Below, in pieces: positions 49,071 to 60,900 of a DNA stretch of 64,000 nucleotides. Position 1 is the first letter of the stretch. The number at the start of each line of letters is the position of its first letter. This DNA is from Apostichopus japonicus (lineage: Eukaryota; Echinodermata; Holothuroidea; Aspidochirotida; Stichopodidae): contig NC_092568.1 in NCBI RefSeq assembly GCF_037975245.1, positions 3,472,001 to 3,536,000 on the forward strand, in the 5' to 3' direction. Below the pieces are notes generated by a model. That model had not been told where the DNA came from. It saw only the letters and a program-made list of their open reading frames with translations, and did not search any database. The position numbers were made by a program, and so were the translations under genes.

Positions 49071-50009
49071 TCACTTCGCCCAACAACCATTTCGCCCAAC
49101 TGCCATTTCGCCCAACCAGCCTGGTCATTTCGCCCAACCAGCCTGGTCATTTCGCCCAACCAGCATTGTCATTTCGCCCAACCATCATGGTCATTTCGCC
49201 CAACCGTGTTGGTCATTTCGCCCAACCTTATTTTTTACTAATATTCAGTCAGAATAATATTACTTTTTTCTATTCCACTAGTTCAATTTGATTTATTTTG
49301 GGTTAGGTTACTTCGTAATAGGTAAATAAAAAAGTGAGGTCCGCTCGATATCTCGATATCGATCGGAGTAGCTGAGCAGTTATTTCGGGTATATATGGGA
49401 GGATTACACTACTTTAGGCGAAGTTACGCATACAATGGAAGTTATATTATTATACAAACACAGGGGAATCGGTCTTCATAAAAACCTATCAAACGTAAAC
49501 ACTGATCCATTCTACTGACTAACAATTCCCGAACGTTTCCTTATTAAATTGAAAAAAATATTAAACCCGTCCGTAATATTGAATTACTATATTTAATCAA
49601 TGTAACCACTTATGTAATCACATATGTTATCAATTTAACCACGACTTCAAGTTTCCTTAATACTCGGTTCGTATCCCGTAACGTTAACATTTCCCGAACG
49701 TTTACTATATCAAACCTATCAAACCTAACCCCTAAAACACTGATCCATCCTCAAGATTCCTTAATATTCGGTTCGTATCCTGTAACGTTAACAATTCCCG
49801 AACGTTTCCTTTTGAAATATCATATTTAATCAAGGTTGGGCGAAATGACCAGACTGGTTGGGCGAAATGACCAGGCTGGTTGGGCGAAATGACCAGGCTG
49901 GTTGGGCGAAATGACCAGGCTGGTTGGGCGAAATGACCAGGCTGGTTGGGCGAAATGGTAAGGTTGGGCGAAATGGCAGTTGGGCGAAATGGTTGTTGGG
50001 CGAAGTGTC
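49071..50009. mobile_element. Small foldback element with TTTCGCCCAAC subrepeats
   Basis: The left arm (49071-49229) and the right arm (49832-50009) are inverted. Both start, read inward, CACTTCGCCCAACAACCATT and continue with TTCGCCCAACTGCCATTTCG, then repeats of CAGCCTGGTCATTTCGCCCA (about 5 on each side). The middle of about 600 bp has its own repeats (CGGTTCGTATCC..GTAACGTTAACA..TTCCCGAACGTTT) and no coding frame. I found no convincing target duplication. Confidence 0.8.
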
Positions 50010-50039
50010 CTGCTTCCGTTGGGCCCAGCTTTAGTTGCA

Positions 50040-53000
50040 CAAAATCTAGCAACATGCTAGCACTAAAATCGAAGGAAAATGTACGGATTTGTCAATGAGG
50101 ACATGAGTTATAATAGCCAATATATTTTCCATCGTACCGCTGAGGGTCGCATTTGTAGCTTCTGGTCGCTGAGGGCCTGGAAAAAAATAGAGAGGTCCCT
50201 TGAGTTGAACTTTATTGTGATGTTTGTGTGACCATATGAGAGCACTGGTAACAGTTTCACAGTACCTGTTGTGGCGAATCAGGGCTCATGTTAAGATATT
50301 TTAACACATTCTTGCTGTTGATCTATTTTATCAGTTTACAGAGTAGTTACTGTATCTTATACGAGCATCGGGAGGTGATGGACTGTATGGCGCCTCCGCT
50401 TCCATTTTGTGACTTCATGACTTCAATATGTCACTGTTTGATATTAGCTCTTTTGTATAAAGAGTGGTGCCCCATAGCGTAGGCTACTGCCCCGTGGACA
50501 CCGTGTATGGTGTCGAAGGGAGCGCGGCTTAGGGTTGGGTGGGGGGGGGGTACGAGGGGGTGTTTAAACTGACAATAGTTCATCTCTGGTAAGAGAATGA
50601 TCCGAAAACGGGCAACTTGGAGGTAGAAGTTGCACCTAGATTGTTTACGGCCGCGACTCCACTGTGAACCGCAGTTTTGGGTGAGTCTATTTGCCGGGAA
50701 TAGTTTTTAATCAGCGTACACTCGTCATTAGTAACAGTAGCATATATCAGTTTGTTCAAAACAGCCAAATGTAGGGCCCTGCACGTGCCAGGTTACTCGC
50801 TTAATCCGACCCTGATTTGAGTGTGTAACTATGGAATAACGGCAATTTCCACTCTGGCACAGTAATGACACTGCATTTATTGATCACTGACCCCCACCCC
50901 ACCCCACCCCACCGTCCCACCCACCCCACCCACCCCAACCACCCCTATAAAAACAGAAGGAGAGAATTAAGTAATGTTACAGCAGGCCTTCATTTATTTT
51001 GCATACTAGAATGTAAACACGTCTCGTTTGCTATGAAAATTGCACCTTTTGTTATGATTACTTCACTCGCAGGGACAAATGTTTCATCGATGTTTCTAGA
51101 TTTTCAAATATAAAACCATTCTGGATTCGTGCCCCATCTTGGTCAACATTCCGTTATTTAAATTCATTTTATTACATTTCCGTTGTGTTACCAACAGTTT
51201 TCGATAATATCTGATAGGCTTGTTATGTCGGTATATGGACAATATTCATCATATATCAGGGGCATAACTGTGCCGGTGCGGCCTCACAAGGCCCAGGCCA
51301 CAGGGGGGGGGGGGGCAGTGACAAGTATAAACCCATCTGCATAAGCATAATATTAATATTAACGGTGCAGTCAGTAAACCAAACGGGCACTGATCTATCT
51401 AGATATCCAGATGTGCACGTTCTTTATTCTGCTGTCTGGCAAAATGCGATCAGTACAGTAACGTCACGTAGGACTACTGTCTAAGGTCCCTTGGAAATTT
51501 TTAATCATTATATGGGCCCTTCAATCGAATATCTAACATTCTAGGTAGGAAACTCTACCCACCCTAGAAGTGTAACGTTCTCCACAGACCACGGCCGTAC
51601 ATGAGACTAGACGTATTGTGTGTGTGCCTACCCCTGGCAACATCCAACACCTGTGAATACATATTTTATTCATATACAGGCTATTTTGCTGTATCATTAA
51701 GTACATGTATGTGTGTATTGAGGATCAAATCAGAAGAAGGGACAATAGCAGTACTTTGACTTGTACCATTGTGTAGTTTTCTTCTATTGTGCAGTTATTT
51801 TCAATATGCTTCTCATGGTTTTTATTTGATTATACTCCGTAATTAAAATTTTCTGTTTAATGATTATCGAAGCACTAGAAACATATCTATTACATATTTG
51901 CTTACTTACACTAGATGCACTCCACGTACTCACATTTGAAATGAAAGGAAAATGTGACGTGAAAGTAAATAAGAAGGAAGATAATAGTTTAAACCAAACC
52001 AGGTGTCTTTCTCTTTTCAAGTCTATCCACAAATTACACAGGACAAAACCCATGTTTTTTTTGAGAGTCACATGAGAACTAAAATTGAAATCAATGTAAC
52101 CGACATAAAACGGTGTGGAAATCAAAGGTGGGTCGATGACGTCACCGTTGTTTCTGTCACCATTTCGAAGGTTAACTGTGTAGACATGACAAACAGACAG
52201 ACGGACATATTTAAAATCATCTGATTTATCTCGACATTGATCACACAACGAACAAGAAGACTTTGGAGCTGCAGTGTCATCATATTTCGTTGTAAGTATA
52301 CTTTTCGTTTGGCTCTTACCTCTTGTAGCGTATGTTTGAAATACTTTATTTTGTCTTTTTTTCCCCTTCTCGTTTAATTTTTCTTCTGTCATTTTTCATT
52401 TTTATTGAAATTTGATCTCTCTTAAATTACCTGTCGTACTTCAATGAAGCTTTCTGTTTTTTTTGTTCTTTTCATATAAACTGACGTCGCTAGCTTTAAC
52501 AACAACATTTCTGCTTCTTAGTGTTTTATATATGTTGCTTTCCTACTGCACTTAATGCTCGGTTATTTCTGTATTATCAAAAGATGATAAGAAAAATTGA
52601 ATTAAGAACTGAGTTTCATCAAAACTCAATTACTACAACACTTATTATTTTACGTAGTTATTCTAAGAAGTGGGATATTTGCGCGTCAGTTTGTAACATT
52701 CATTATAGGTTGGAAGTTGGATCAATTCTGTTCTGCTTCAAATTTGATACATTAGGCTACTTTAACAAGTGGGGTAAATAATTGTTTAAATTGATTTTAT
52801 CAGTCGCAAAATACAAATATTTCATTTTTTTAATCCTCCGAATAAAAACAACATCAGTTTGTCTTGCAAATCGATTTGGTCAGTCTATTTTTCTTTATTT
52901 AGTCGTTATTTAGATCAATTGTACACCGTAGCTTTATCTTGATTTATGTCCGGAACGATGAAATTATACTGACTTTTTTGACAAATGTACAGATTGTAGA

Positions 53001-53106
53001 CATAAATAATCAATATTGGAGAATGCTGGTCATCTATGATATATTCAATATAATTTGGTTAAAACCGAACTTTTGATTGGCTTTCGTCAAAATCCAGCTT
53101 GAAACC
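50040..53106. other. Gene-poor stretch
   Basis: Poly-G tracts (50541-50550, 51303-51315) and a CCCCACC-type repeat (50890-50945) are visible. Apart from one unassigned minus-strand frame (51784-52392) nothing coding is supported. Confidence 0.45.
51784..52392 (-). CDS. Unassigned 202-residue open frame
   Basis: The longest frame in the window that is neither a repeat nor a recognised exon. It begins MTEEKLNEKGKKRQNKVFQT and has a Cys-containing stretch (SSCSLCDQCRDKS) and a late hydrophobic patch (LLSSFLFTFTSHF). I recognise no domain. It has no clear promoter, splice support or paralogue here, and A/T-rich DNA can hold such a frame by chance. Listed only for completeness. Confidence 0.15.
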   Translation of the reverse strand: MTEEKLNEKGKKRQNKVFQTYATRGKSQTKSILTTKYDDTAAPKSSCSLCDQCRDKSDDFKYVRLSVCHVYTVNLRNGDRNNGDVIDPPLISTPFYVGYIDFNFSSHVTLKKNMGFVLCNLWIDLKRERHLVWFKLLSSFLFTFTSHFPFISNVSTWSASSVSKQICNRYVSSASIIIKQKILITEYNQIKTMRSILKITAQ

Positions 53107-53114
53107 CAATTCAG

Positions 53115-53469
53115 CAGTGGCGTAGTAAGGTACTTTTGAGTGGGGGCGCTGAAGACTGATGGCCGGCCTGGGGGAGGGGTCTAAGGGGAGGGGGTGTCCC
53201 CCTCCTCTTTGGATTTTTTTTGCATTTCCAGGTAGCCTCAGATGCAATTTGGTGCAATATAGCACACTTCAACACCCACTCCATTTTGTAAACTTAATTT
53301 TGTATTTTCACCAGGCCTTAGATGCAATTTGGTGCTCCAAATGAGATTTTTTTTCTCATTTGGAAATGAAAAAGGGGTTTTCTGACTTGCGAAGCGGAAT
53401 GATACTTCCGCCCCTCCACATGTTTCACTGGGGGCTGGCGCCCCCAGCCCCCCGGTTCCTACGCCCTTG
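53115..53469 (-). mobile_element. MITE family A, copy 2 (355 bp), 8-bp target duplication
   Basis: The plus strand starts CAGTGGCGTAGTAAGG and ends GGTTCCTACGCCCTTG, the reverse of the 18.7-kb copy. It is flanked by the exact repeat CAATTCAG (53107-53114 and 53470-53477). It lacks the internal 80-bp tandem duplication of copy 1. Confidence 0.92.
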
Positions 53470-53477
53470 CAATTCAG

Positions 53478-54953
53478 AACATTGAAAGCAAAAGCTAAGA
53501 AGTCCTTCTTTTGACGCATGACAGAAATACAGAGGCAGCACCATTTTGTACTGGGGCGGTTGAGCTGGAATGTTATGTCGTCGAGCGGGAAGGTTTAGTA
53601 AAATAGGAAAGTGGCATGTTCCGTTTGAGAAATTTCAGCCCCCCCTCCCCCCTAACATAAGTATATGTGGTTGTGCCATTTTCCAGAGGATGGGTTGAGC
53701 TATTGTGAAAGGAGCTAAGACAACATGAGTTTATTTCCTCGCCTCCTAGCAACATCAGATTTGAGGCAACATGAAATCTGACCAAAAAAGAACAAAAGAC
53801 AACCTCAATGTTACTGGAACTTTGGGACGTAACAATAAGCCCAGCTTGCAGAACACGACCACAGAAATTACATATAAAACTGAATCGAAACTTAAGAAAG
53901 TGCGTTTAATAAACGTGTCAAACGTCGGTGTTTAGTTGTTTACAAACATTGATGTTGTATTCTCATTTTGCAACAAAGGCTTGCGGACAACACCTGCTAC
54001 GATATTTCAACCTTGGGTGTTTGTCGTAAACACAATGTTTGTTAAATGTTATCACGAAATATTTCGATTTTACAGTTTCTCTAAATTTGGATCTCAAACA
54101 TGCAAGGACACAGCGACACTCAGTAAAAACATCTGTTTGGTTTGGGCTTAACCAATACTTTTCTCTGGTAACTGACAGTGTTAAGTGTTCATTGTTGATC
54201 TCTTTAACGCCTAACGATCGATTAGGTGTGAATGCTTGAAACACAATAGTTGTACGAATAACACCCAATAGGCTGGCCTTGTCAAAATTGTTGAATTTAA
54301 TTGGTATCGACTTCCGAACTGTTATTTTGGGTATATAAGACCGACAGTGTTTTATCTGTCTTGTTCAACATGTTCATTTTCCTTGCAAAATTTGTTCATT
54401 TTCGTTACTTCATGATATGGATACCAACATTGACTTATGCTTATGCTATGCTTTAAGCAAATCCAAGTAATGTTAAGTAAATTATAAACTTAGTAAAAGA
54501 ATGTTCTTTTGGTCAAATTTCTCTGTAAAATGCATCCTCTCGATATTGATACTAGTAGATCTATAGATAGCTGCATCCAGTGTGTATATATATAATTCTA
54601 TAAACTAATTAATATTGATATTTTTTTTGACAAAATTATTTTGAAAAGTTATGAAAAAAATATTCGGTGTTATTTTATGTAGCAAAAAACATGTAGAAAC
54701 TGTGAAAAAACTAATGTTAACAACATCGTGAGCAAACTGCACTCTCGATTGTCTTGGCAACCAAATGCTCGAAAACATTCGCTCTTATTTGATATAAAGG
54801 TTATAAAAAAAGGTTTTTACAATAGACAATTAAAATAATCAGCACCACAAGAAGCTAAAAGACAAGTTTGGCTATCTTTTATATAATCAGGTTAACTTTA
54901 TTTCAACGAGGTCGTACACATCTGGACCAAGGGGAAGACACGATCGCAGTACG
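53478..54953 (+). promoter_or_regulatory. 5' flank of the peroxidase gene with a candidate TATA box
   Basis: TATATAAG at 54332-54339 follows GTTATTTTGG and precedes a pyrimidine-rich stretch. It lies about 620 bp before the start codon, so using it would need a long leader or a 5' intron. No other signal or exon is supported in this stretch. Confidence 0.25.
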
Positions 54954-57900
54954 ATGGCTGCTACAAGGTACGTTCTTTGGGTAAATTTCACTGTCATTCC
55001 GAATAAAAGTAAAACACAAATATGACAGTTAGAAAGGAAGACATTATGCCAGTTACTGATTGAGGACGTCGTATTTTAAAATGAATGAAATCATTTAGGC
55101 AAATGATACCTTTACTTTAGAACCAGACACATGTACACTATTGCAAACCACGATCAAATTTCATCGCGGTTTGGTTGGGATAAATTGATCTCATTTTTTC
55201 GGTATCGAATGCATGTGCAGATTGAATTCAAACTCTCACAAACTTGTATCGTATATACAAGCTATATATACAAACTGTTGTGGAAAATTCGAACCCAAAC
55301 ACTAAAGGTAGTTGTTATTTTTCCTTCGACCGAATAAAAAGAAATGGCTAATAAAGGGTTGTCTATTTTCTTGTAAATTTATGTGAAACAATACAGAGTA
55401 AATTAGTAACGAAGCAAGTTTCATAGTTTCAAGTTTCGATGTCACAGCGACGTCAGAGAATGAACCTGTGGCGTTTTCACAATGAAGTCTTTTCCCCTTT
55501 TCCCAAGGCAAATCTCCAAATGAAAAGCATAGAGGTATTGATACGTAGAAATATTTATAGTATATATTTTTTATTCTAAGCTATCTCTCTGTAAGTTGTG
55601 ATGGATGTTTTACCAAATGCATGTACAGTTTTCGGATTTGCGGACGTTCCATCAAATATGCTAAAAAAACACACACATTAACAATGACGTGTTCCGATTT
55701 TGCAAACAAATATTTGCATATGTATTCGTCAAATTAATTCTCCTGTTCCGAGCTTTACTTGATGTGAGATAAAATTACAATGAAAAACGTGGATTCTTCT
55801 TCAAGTTGAAAACATTTTTTAGGCCAGATCGATAGAAGTTTCTTAACATGTCTTATGCCACCATGAGATTGCATGCGATGACAAAAGTCTGCGGATACAA
55901 ACATTTTGCAATCTTTTGTGTATTGATGTCGGATTACATTTCTTTTCCAGTCATTAATGTTTCATGACTATTAAGATAACACCATGCTGAATAACATCCA
56001 TCCATCCATCCATCCATCCATCCATCCATCCATCCATCCATCCATCCATCCATCCATCCATCCATCCATCCATCCATCCATCCATCCATCCATCCATCCA
56101 TCCATCCATCCATCCATCCATCCATCCATCCATCCATCCATCCATCCATCCATCCATCCATCCATCCATCCATCCATCCATCCATCCATCCATCCATCCA
56201 TCCATCCATCCATCCATCCATCCATCCATCCATCCATCCATCCATCCATCCATCCATCCATCCATCCATCCATCCATCCATCCATCCATCCATCCATCCA
56301 TCCATCCATCCATCCATCCATCCATCCATCCATCCATCCATCCATCCATCCATCCATCCATCCATCCATCCATCCATCCATCCATCCATCCATCCATCCA
56401 TCCATCCATCCATCCATCCATCCATCCATCCATCCATCCATCCATCCATCCATCCATCCATCCATCCATCCATCCATCCATCCATCCATCCATCCATCCA
56501 TCCATCCATCCATCCATCCATCCATCCATCCATCCATCCATCCATCCATCCATCCATCCATCCATCCATCCATCCATCCATCCATCCATCCATCCATCCA
56601 TCCATCCATCCATCCATCCATCCATCCATCCATCCATCCATCCATCCATCCATCCATCCATCCATCCATCCATCCATCCATCCATCCATCCATCCATCCA
56701 TCCATCCATCCATCCATCCATCCATCCATCCATCCATCCATCCATCCATCCATCCATCCATCCATCCATCCATCCATCCATCCATCCATCCATCCATCCA
56801 TCCATCCATCAGTCATTCAATCATTCAATCATTCATTTTGCAGGTGTGTCCTTCTTGCAGCTCTGCTGGTTGCAGGATTAAGCTTCATTTTCGCGTACGA
56901 AGACGATAATGATCAAGGTAAAATGAAACAGTAAAAATATGCTACATTAGTCCTAAAGGTTAATCAGGGGAAAGGGGGAGGTTCCAGACCGTCTGTAAGG
57001 CAGACGAAATCAACACAGCCACTCCCCTCAAAATCAGTCGGGGAAAAGTTGGAATATGCCACCCTCCCCTATCCCACCTTTGAAATCCCGTGCACGTCAC
57101 TAATCAAGCTTACTTCAAAGCAAACTTGTTCGGTTCTAAAGCCTTTCTTGTTTCTCCTTGTTCGAATGCAGAACTTGGAAGTCAAATGTTCAGTAGAAGC
57201 TCTCAACAAGTTTTAGCAAGATTTTCGAGTGATGAGATGCGTCATGTTCGCAATCGCAGAGGAACAGCTGAAGAAACTAGTCAGGCGTTTCTTGACGCCG
57301 TCTTGTCAATTGAAAGAGCTCAGAGAAAGTTGGCTGACCCTGACATAGATGAAGACGAAAGGGAGTAAGTTCGACCGTAGTATGTTTTATACATATCGTA
57401 AAAGTGTCTGGATTAGATATTACTATGAAAATAGCAATTCTCTACATATTTTACTTAACCGACGTTCTTTTACTTACTTTTACACATACTCTACATATTA
57501 TATCAACTAATGATATTCTTGACAACTGTCTAAGTCCCTGGTATTCAAAGTGAGATCTTCAAAAAGCACAATTAATCAAAATGAAAAGGTGGTGGGGAGT
57601 TAAATCCTCCCCGCTGACACATTCACCAGGCCCACATCAACCCCACTGGGGCCTCGCCAAGATGATTACGGTGAACAATAGGGTCATCAAAGCAAACCAG
57701 TTTAAATACCAGGGCTCTCAATGTTCAGACGTCCATCGAGCTCTCGAATAGGGTTTGAAAATATACAAGACGTCTTGGTTGAGAGGTGAATGCGAGTGTA
57801 GTTAGGTTTTGTTCAAATACAAGTTCTCGTTTCATTTAGGCAGACAATGGAAATGGTAATTCCACGCAAAAGTCCTTACTTTGAATGACAAGAGAAGAAC

Positions 57901-60900
57901 AGAGAGAGAGAGAGAGGGATAGAAACGTAGTGTAATTTATGGGTTTCGAGACTGATTTTGTCTACTACTCCCTGAATGCTTATTCATAGTCACTACTTGT
58001 TGATTCATATTACCCAGATTTACTGCTTTCTTCTTACCAATTGTACGCTCTCCATCTGTGGTGTGCACATGGGCGTTTTGGGGTGGCTGTAGTTGTAACT
58101 GGAAAGGCTTTCACCAGTGGGTACTACCTATTAAAGTTTCTTTGTTATATTTTTAGTGACTTGGAAAAAAAACTTCGTCGAAGGCTTTCCAACTTTTGTG
58201 AATGGGTAGGATACGACGCAGCACCGGAAGTTGAAGATTGTAAAGAAAACAAATATCGATCCTTTGATGGTGTGTGTAACAACATTGACAATCCAAACTG
58301 GGGCAAAGCTGGCTATCCTTATCTGAGATTGTTGCCATCAGCCTATAAAGATGGTAAATGACTCAATATTTTGAAGGATATCATTCTATTTTGATATTAC
58401 CAATTCTTCAACGATACGGTTCCACTCATTTGTAAGACGTTTTATATGACTAAATTAATCCAGTTTCCATGTCAATTAATCGTACAAATGTCCAATCATC
58501 ATGCAAAACATTTAGTACCGTAATATTCAATGCGGTGTAATAGACTAAAAATCTTCCGGTTTCACCTCCGCAAGAATTAATATACGCCTTAAAAATCACC
58601 TTCAATCCTCCCGATTGATTGACCATAAGTATTTAGTCCATTCTCTTCAATAATCAAGAAAAAAGAAAAAGATGATGATGACTGAACACATGCCAATACA
58701 TTCTCTTCAGTAGGTCCATTTAGGGCTATGTAAACTTTTCAAGCGAAAGAAACATGCATCGCAGTCGAAGGATTTACAGAAAGGATTTCAACTCATAACC
58801 CTCAGAAGTTTACATTAAGAGTTGTAAAGGCGGCTAGATACATATTTGCCACGGTACTTCAGTACATATGGCGACATCGCAGGATAATATAGAGAAGGAA
58901 CATTAACAAATAATGAATTTTATGTCAAACAACAACGTAAAGAGTTATCTTTTTTTCGTTTTGAAATCTAATAAAAAAGAGAAACAAAGATTAACGAAAA
59001 AAAAGTTTGAAAAGTGAAGAGGACCACGGACAGTACTCGGTATGTTGGCCAACTGCATAATAAGAACGAGGTTTGCACGTGTAGTTGTAATAACGTGCGA
59101 ATCCGTCGGGTGGCCTACCATAACCGTCAGCCGGTCATACCTATAAACAGTTGACCGGGACCAAAGACAACAACTTCACAGCCAGATGAAATGTGTTTTG
59201 ATCTCGTGTTCAGGTTAGACATAATCCGGCGGTATACCATGTTCTCACGATAAGAAATATATTGCAACGTAACATGGTGATAATAAAAAACGTTACCTTG
59301 ACACATACGTGATGACAACTGCAATAACACAACGCTTGACCCCTTAACAAATGTGCCGTATTATATCATACCCTGTAGTAACCCGACATGTCGTTTTTTA
59401 TGATTGGGTGTGAGTACAAACGTCATGAATAATTGGCTGTACACTAATTAACTTATCGAAAACCCCTTGCAGGTATCGCAAGACCCAGATGGTACAAATC
59501 AACCGCGAGAGAGGTTTCCAAGGCCTTCGTTGGTAACGAAGAAGGTACATTTTCAACACATGGGGCTTCAGAACTTGTTATGCATTTTGGACAATTCCTG
59601 GACCATGATATTAATCTTACACCTGCTCTGAGAGGTATTTGCTCATTTTATTTTGTTTCTATACCGGGTATGCCTCCAAAGTTGATCTTTGGAGACGTCT
59701 CTTTTAAGTGCTGGACTATATCCGTAAGAATGTCCGTCCATATGAACTTACGTTCTTTTAGCAATGTGTTTGGTTATAACATCAACTGATATCAGCGAAA
59801 TACCGTATGTGGCATCCATATCTTTGAACATAATCGAGTGAGTGTGTGTATGCATAAATGTATTAAAGTGTATTTCAAGGAAAACATATCGAAATCACAT
59901 CTATTTTCTATTTTCAGTTAACTGCACTTGCACCGACGATGATGAGAACAACAGTTGCTTTTCAATCCCTTGTGATGATGAAGATGATGAAGTTTGTGGA
60001 ACAGCTGGATGTATTCCATTTCGACGTTCGCGTCCAACTATTCCAGGAGACTGTGCTCCAGGTTCACGAACCCACGAGAACACGATCACGTCATTTGTTG
60101 ATGCTTCTAACGTGTATGGTAGCTTTCCAGAAGATGCAGAGGCACTGCTGGACAAGGAAGAAGGTATATATGTACTATCTGCTGTTGCAGGAAATTTGTC
60201 ATACCAGTCTTTAAATATGGCATTTTTACTTAAAGAATTTACAAGTGGGGGTGGGATGGGATGAGGGCGGGGGATGGGAACCTATGAATGGGAACTCCAC
60301 CCCGTGATAATAGTTAACGATAAATAGGGGAACGTTCATTGAACCAAGGGACTTACAATATTATATAAACCAAAATTAGTACAAAAAATATGAAAGTAGG
60401 TAATTCACCAATGTTGTCTAAAACAGTCCTAACGAAACGAACTTTTTCTGTTTCCATCTGCAGTATACTCTATGAGATTAGGAAAGTTCATTCTTCTGTT
60501 CTTGCGATTAAACAATCTCTGAACTGACGTTGCTTCGTGTAAATGTACAAATGTTGTTGAACTCCTTCCTCATATAGAGGTGGTGTGTCAGTATATTTGG
60601 CAGAGCCCTATAAACGGCTCTATCTAGGTTTCCATGGATAGAGAATTTGTGAGCAATATGACGATGTTATGTGATGTTGATGGTATAAGAGTTTCAGATT
60701 TTCCACGAGCTCAACGAACCTTGGTTCAAAATATGAAACAATGAAAAACTAAGATTAGACAAAGCGGTAGGTGGGAATTGCTCCTCAGTGAGCGGGGGAA
60801 GGGGTGGGGCAATGGGCAGGGCGTGAAGATCTTCAGTTAGTGTATAAGATACAGCCCTGCGTTTAAGGGTATAACGAAAACAGCAATTTGTATGGAAATT

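Noticed and set aside
55934-56934. Four open frames of 280-316 residues (HPSI and WMDG repeats)
   Set aside because: Translations of the ATCC microsatellite on both strands; the only real coding part is the end, which is exon 2 of the peroxidase gene.
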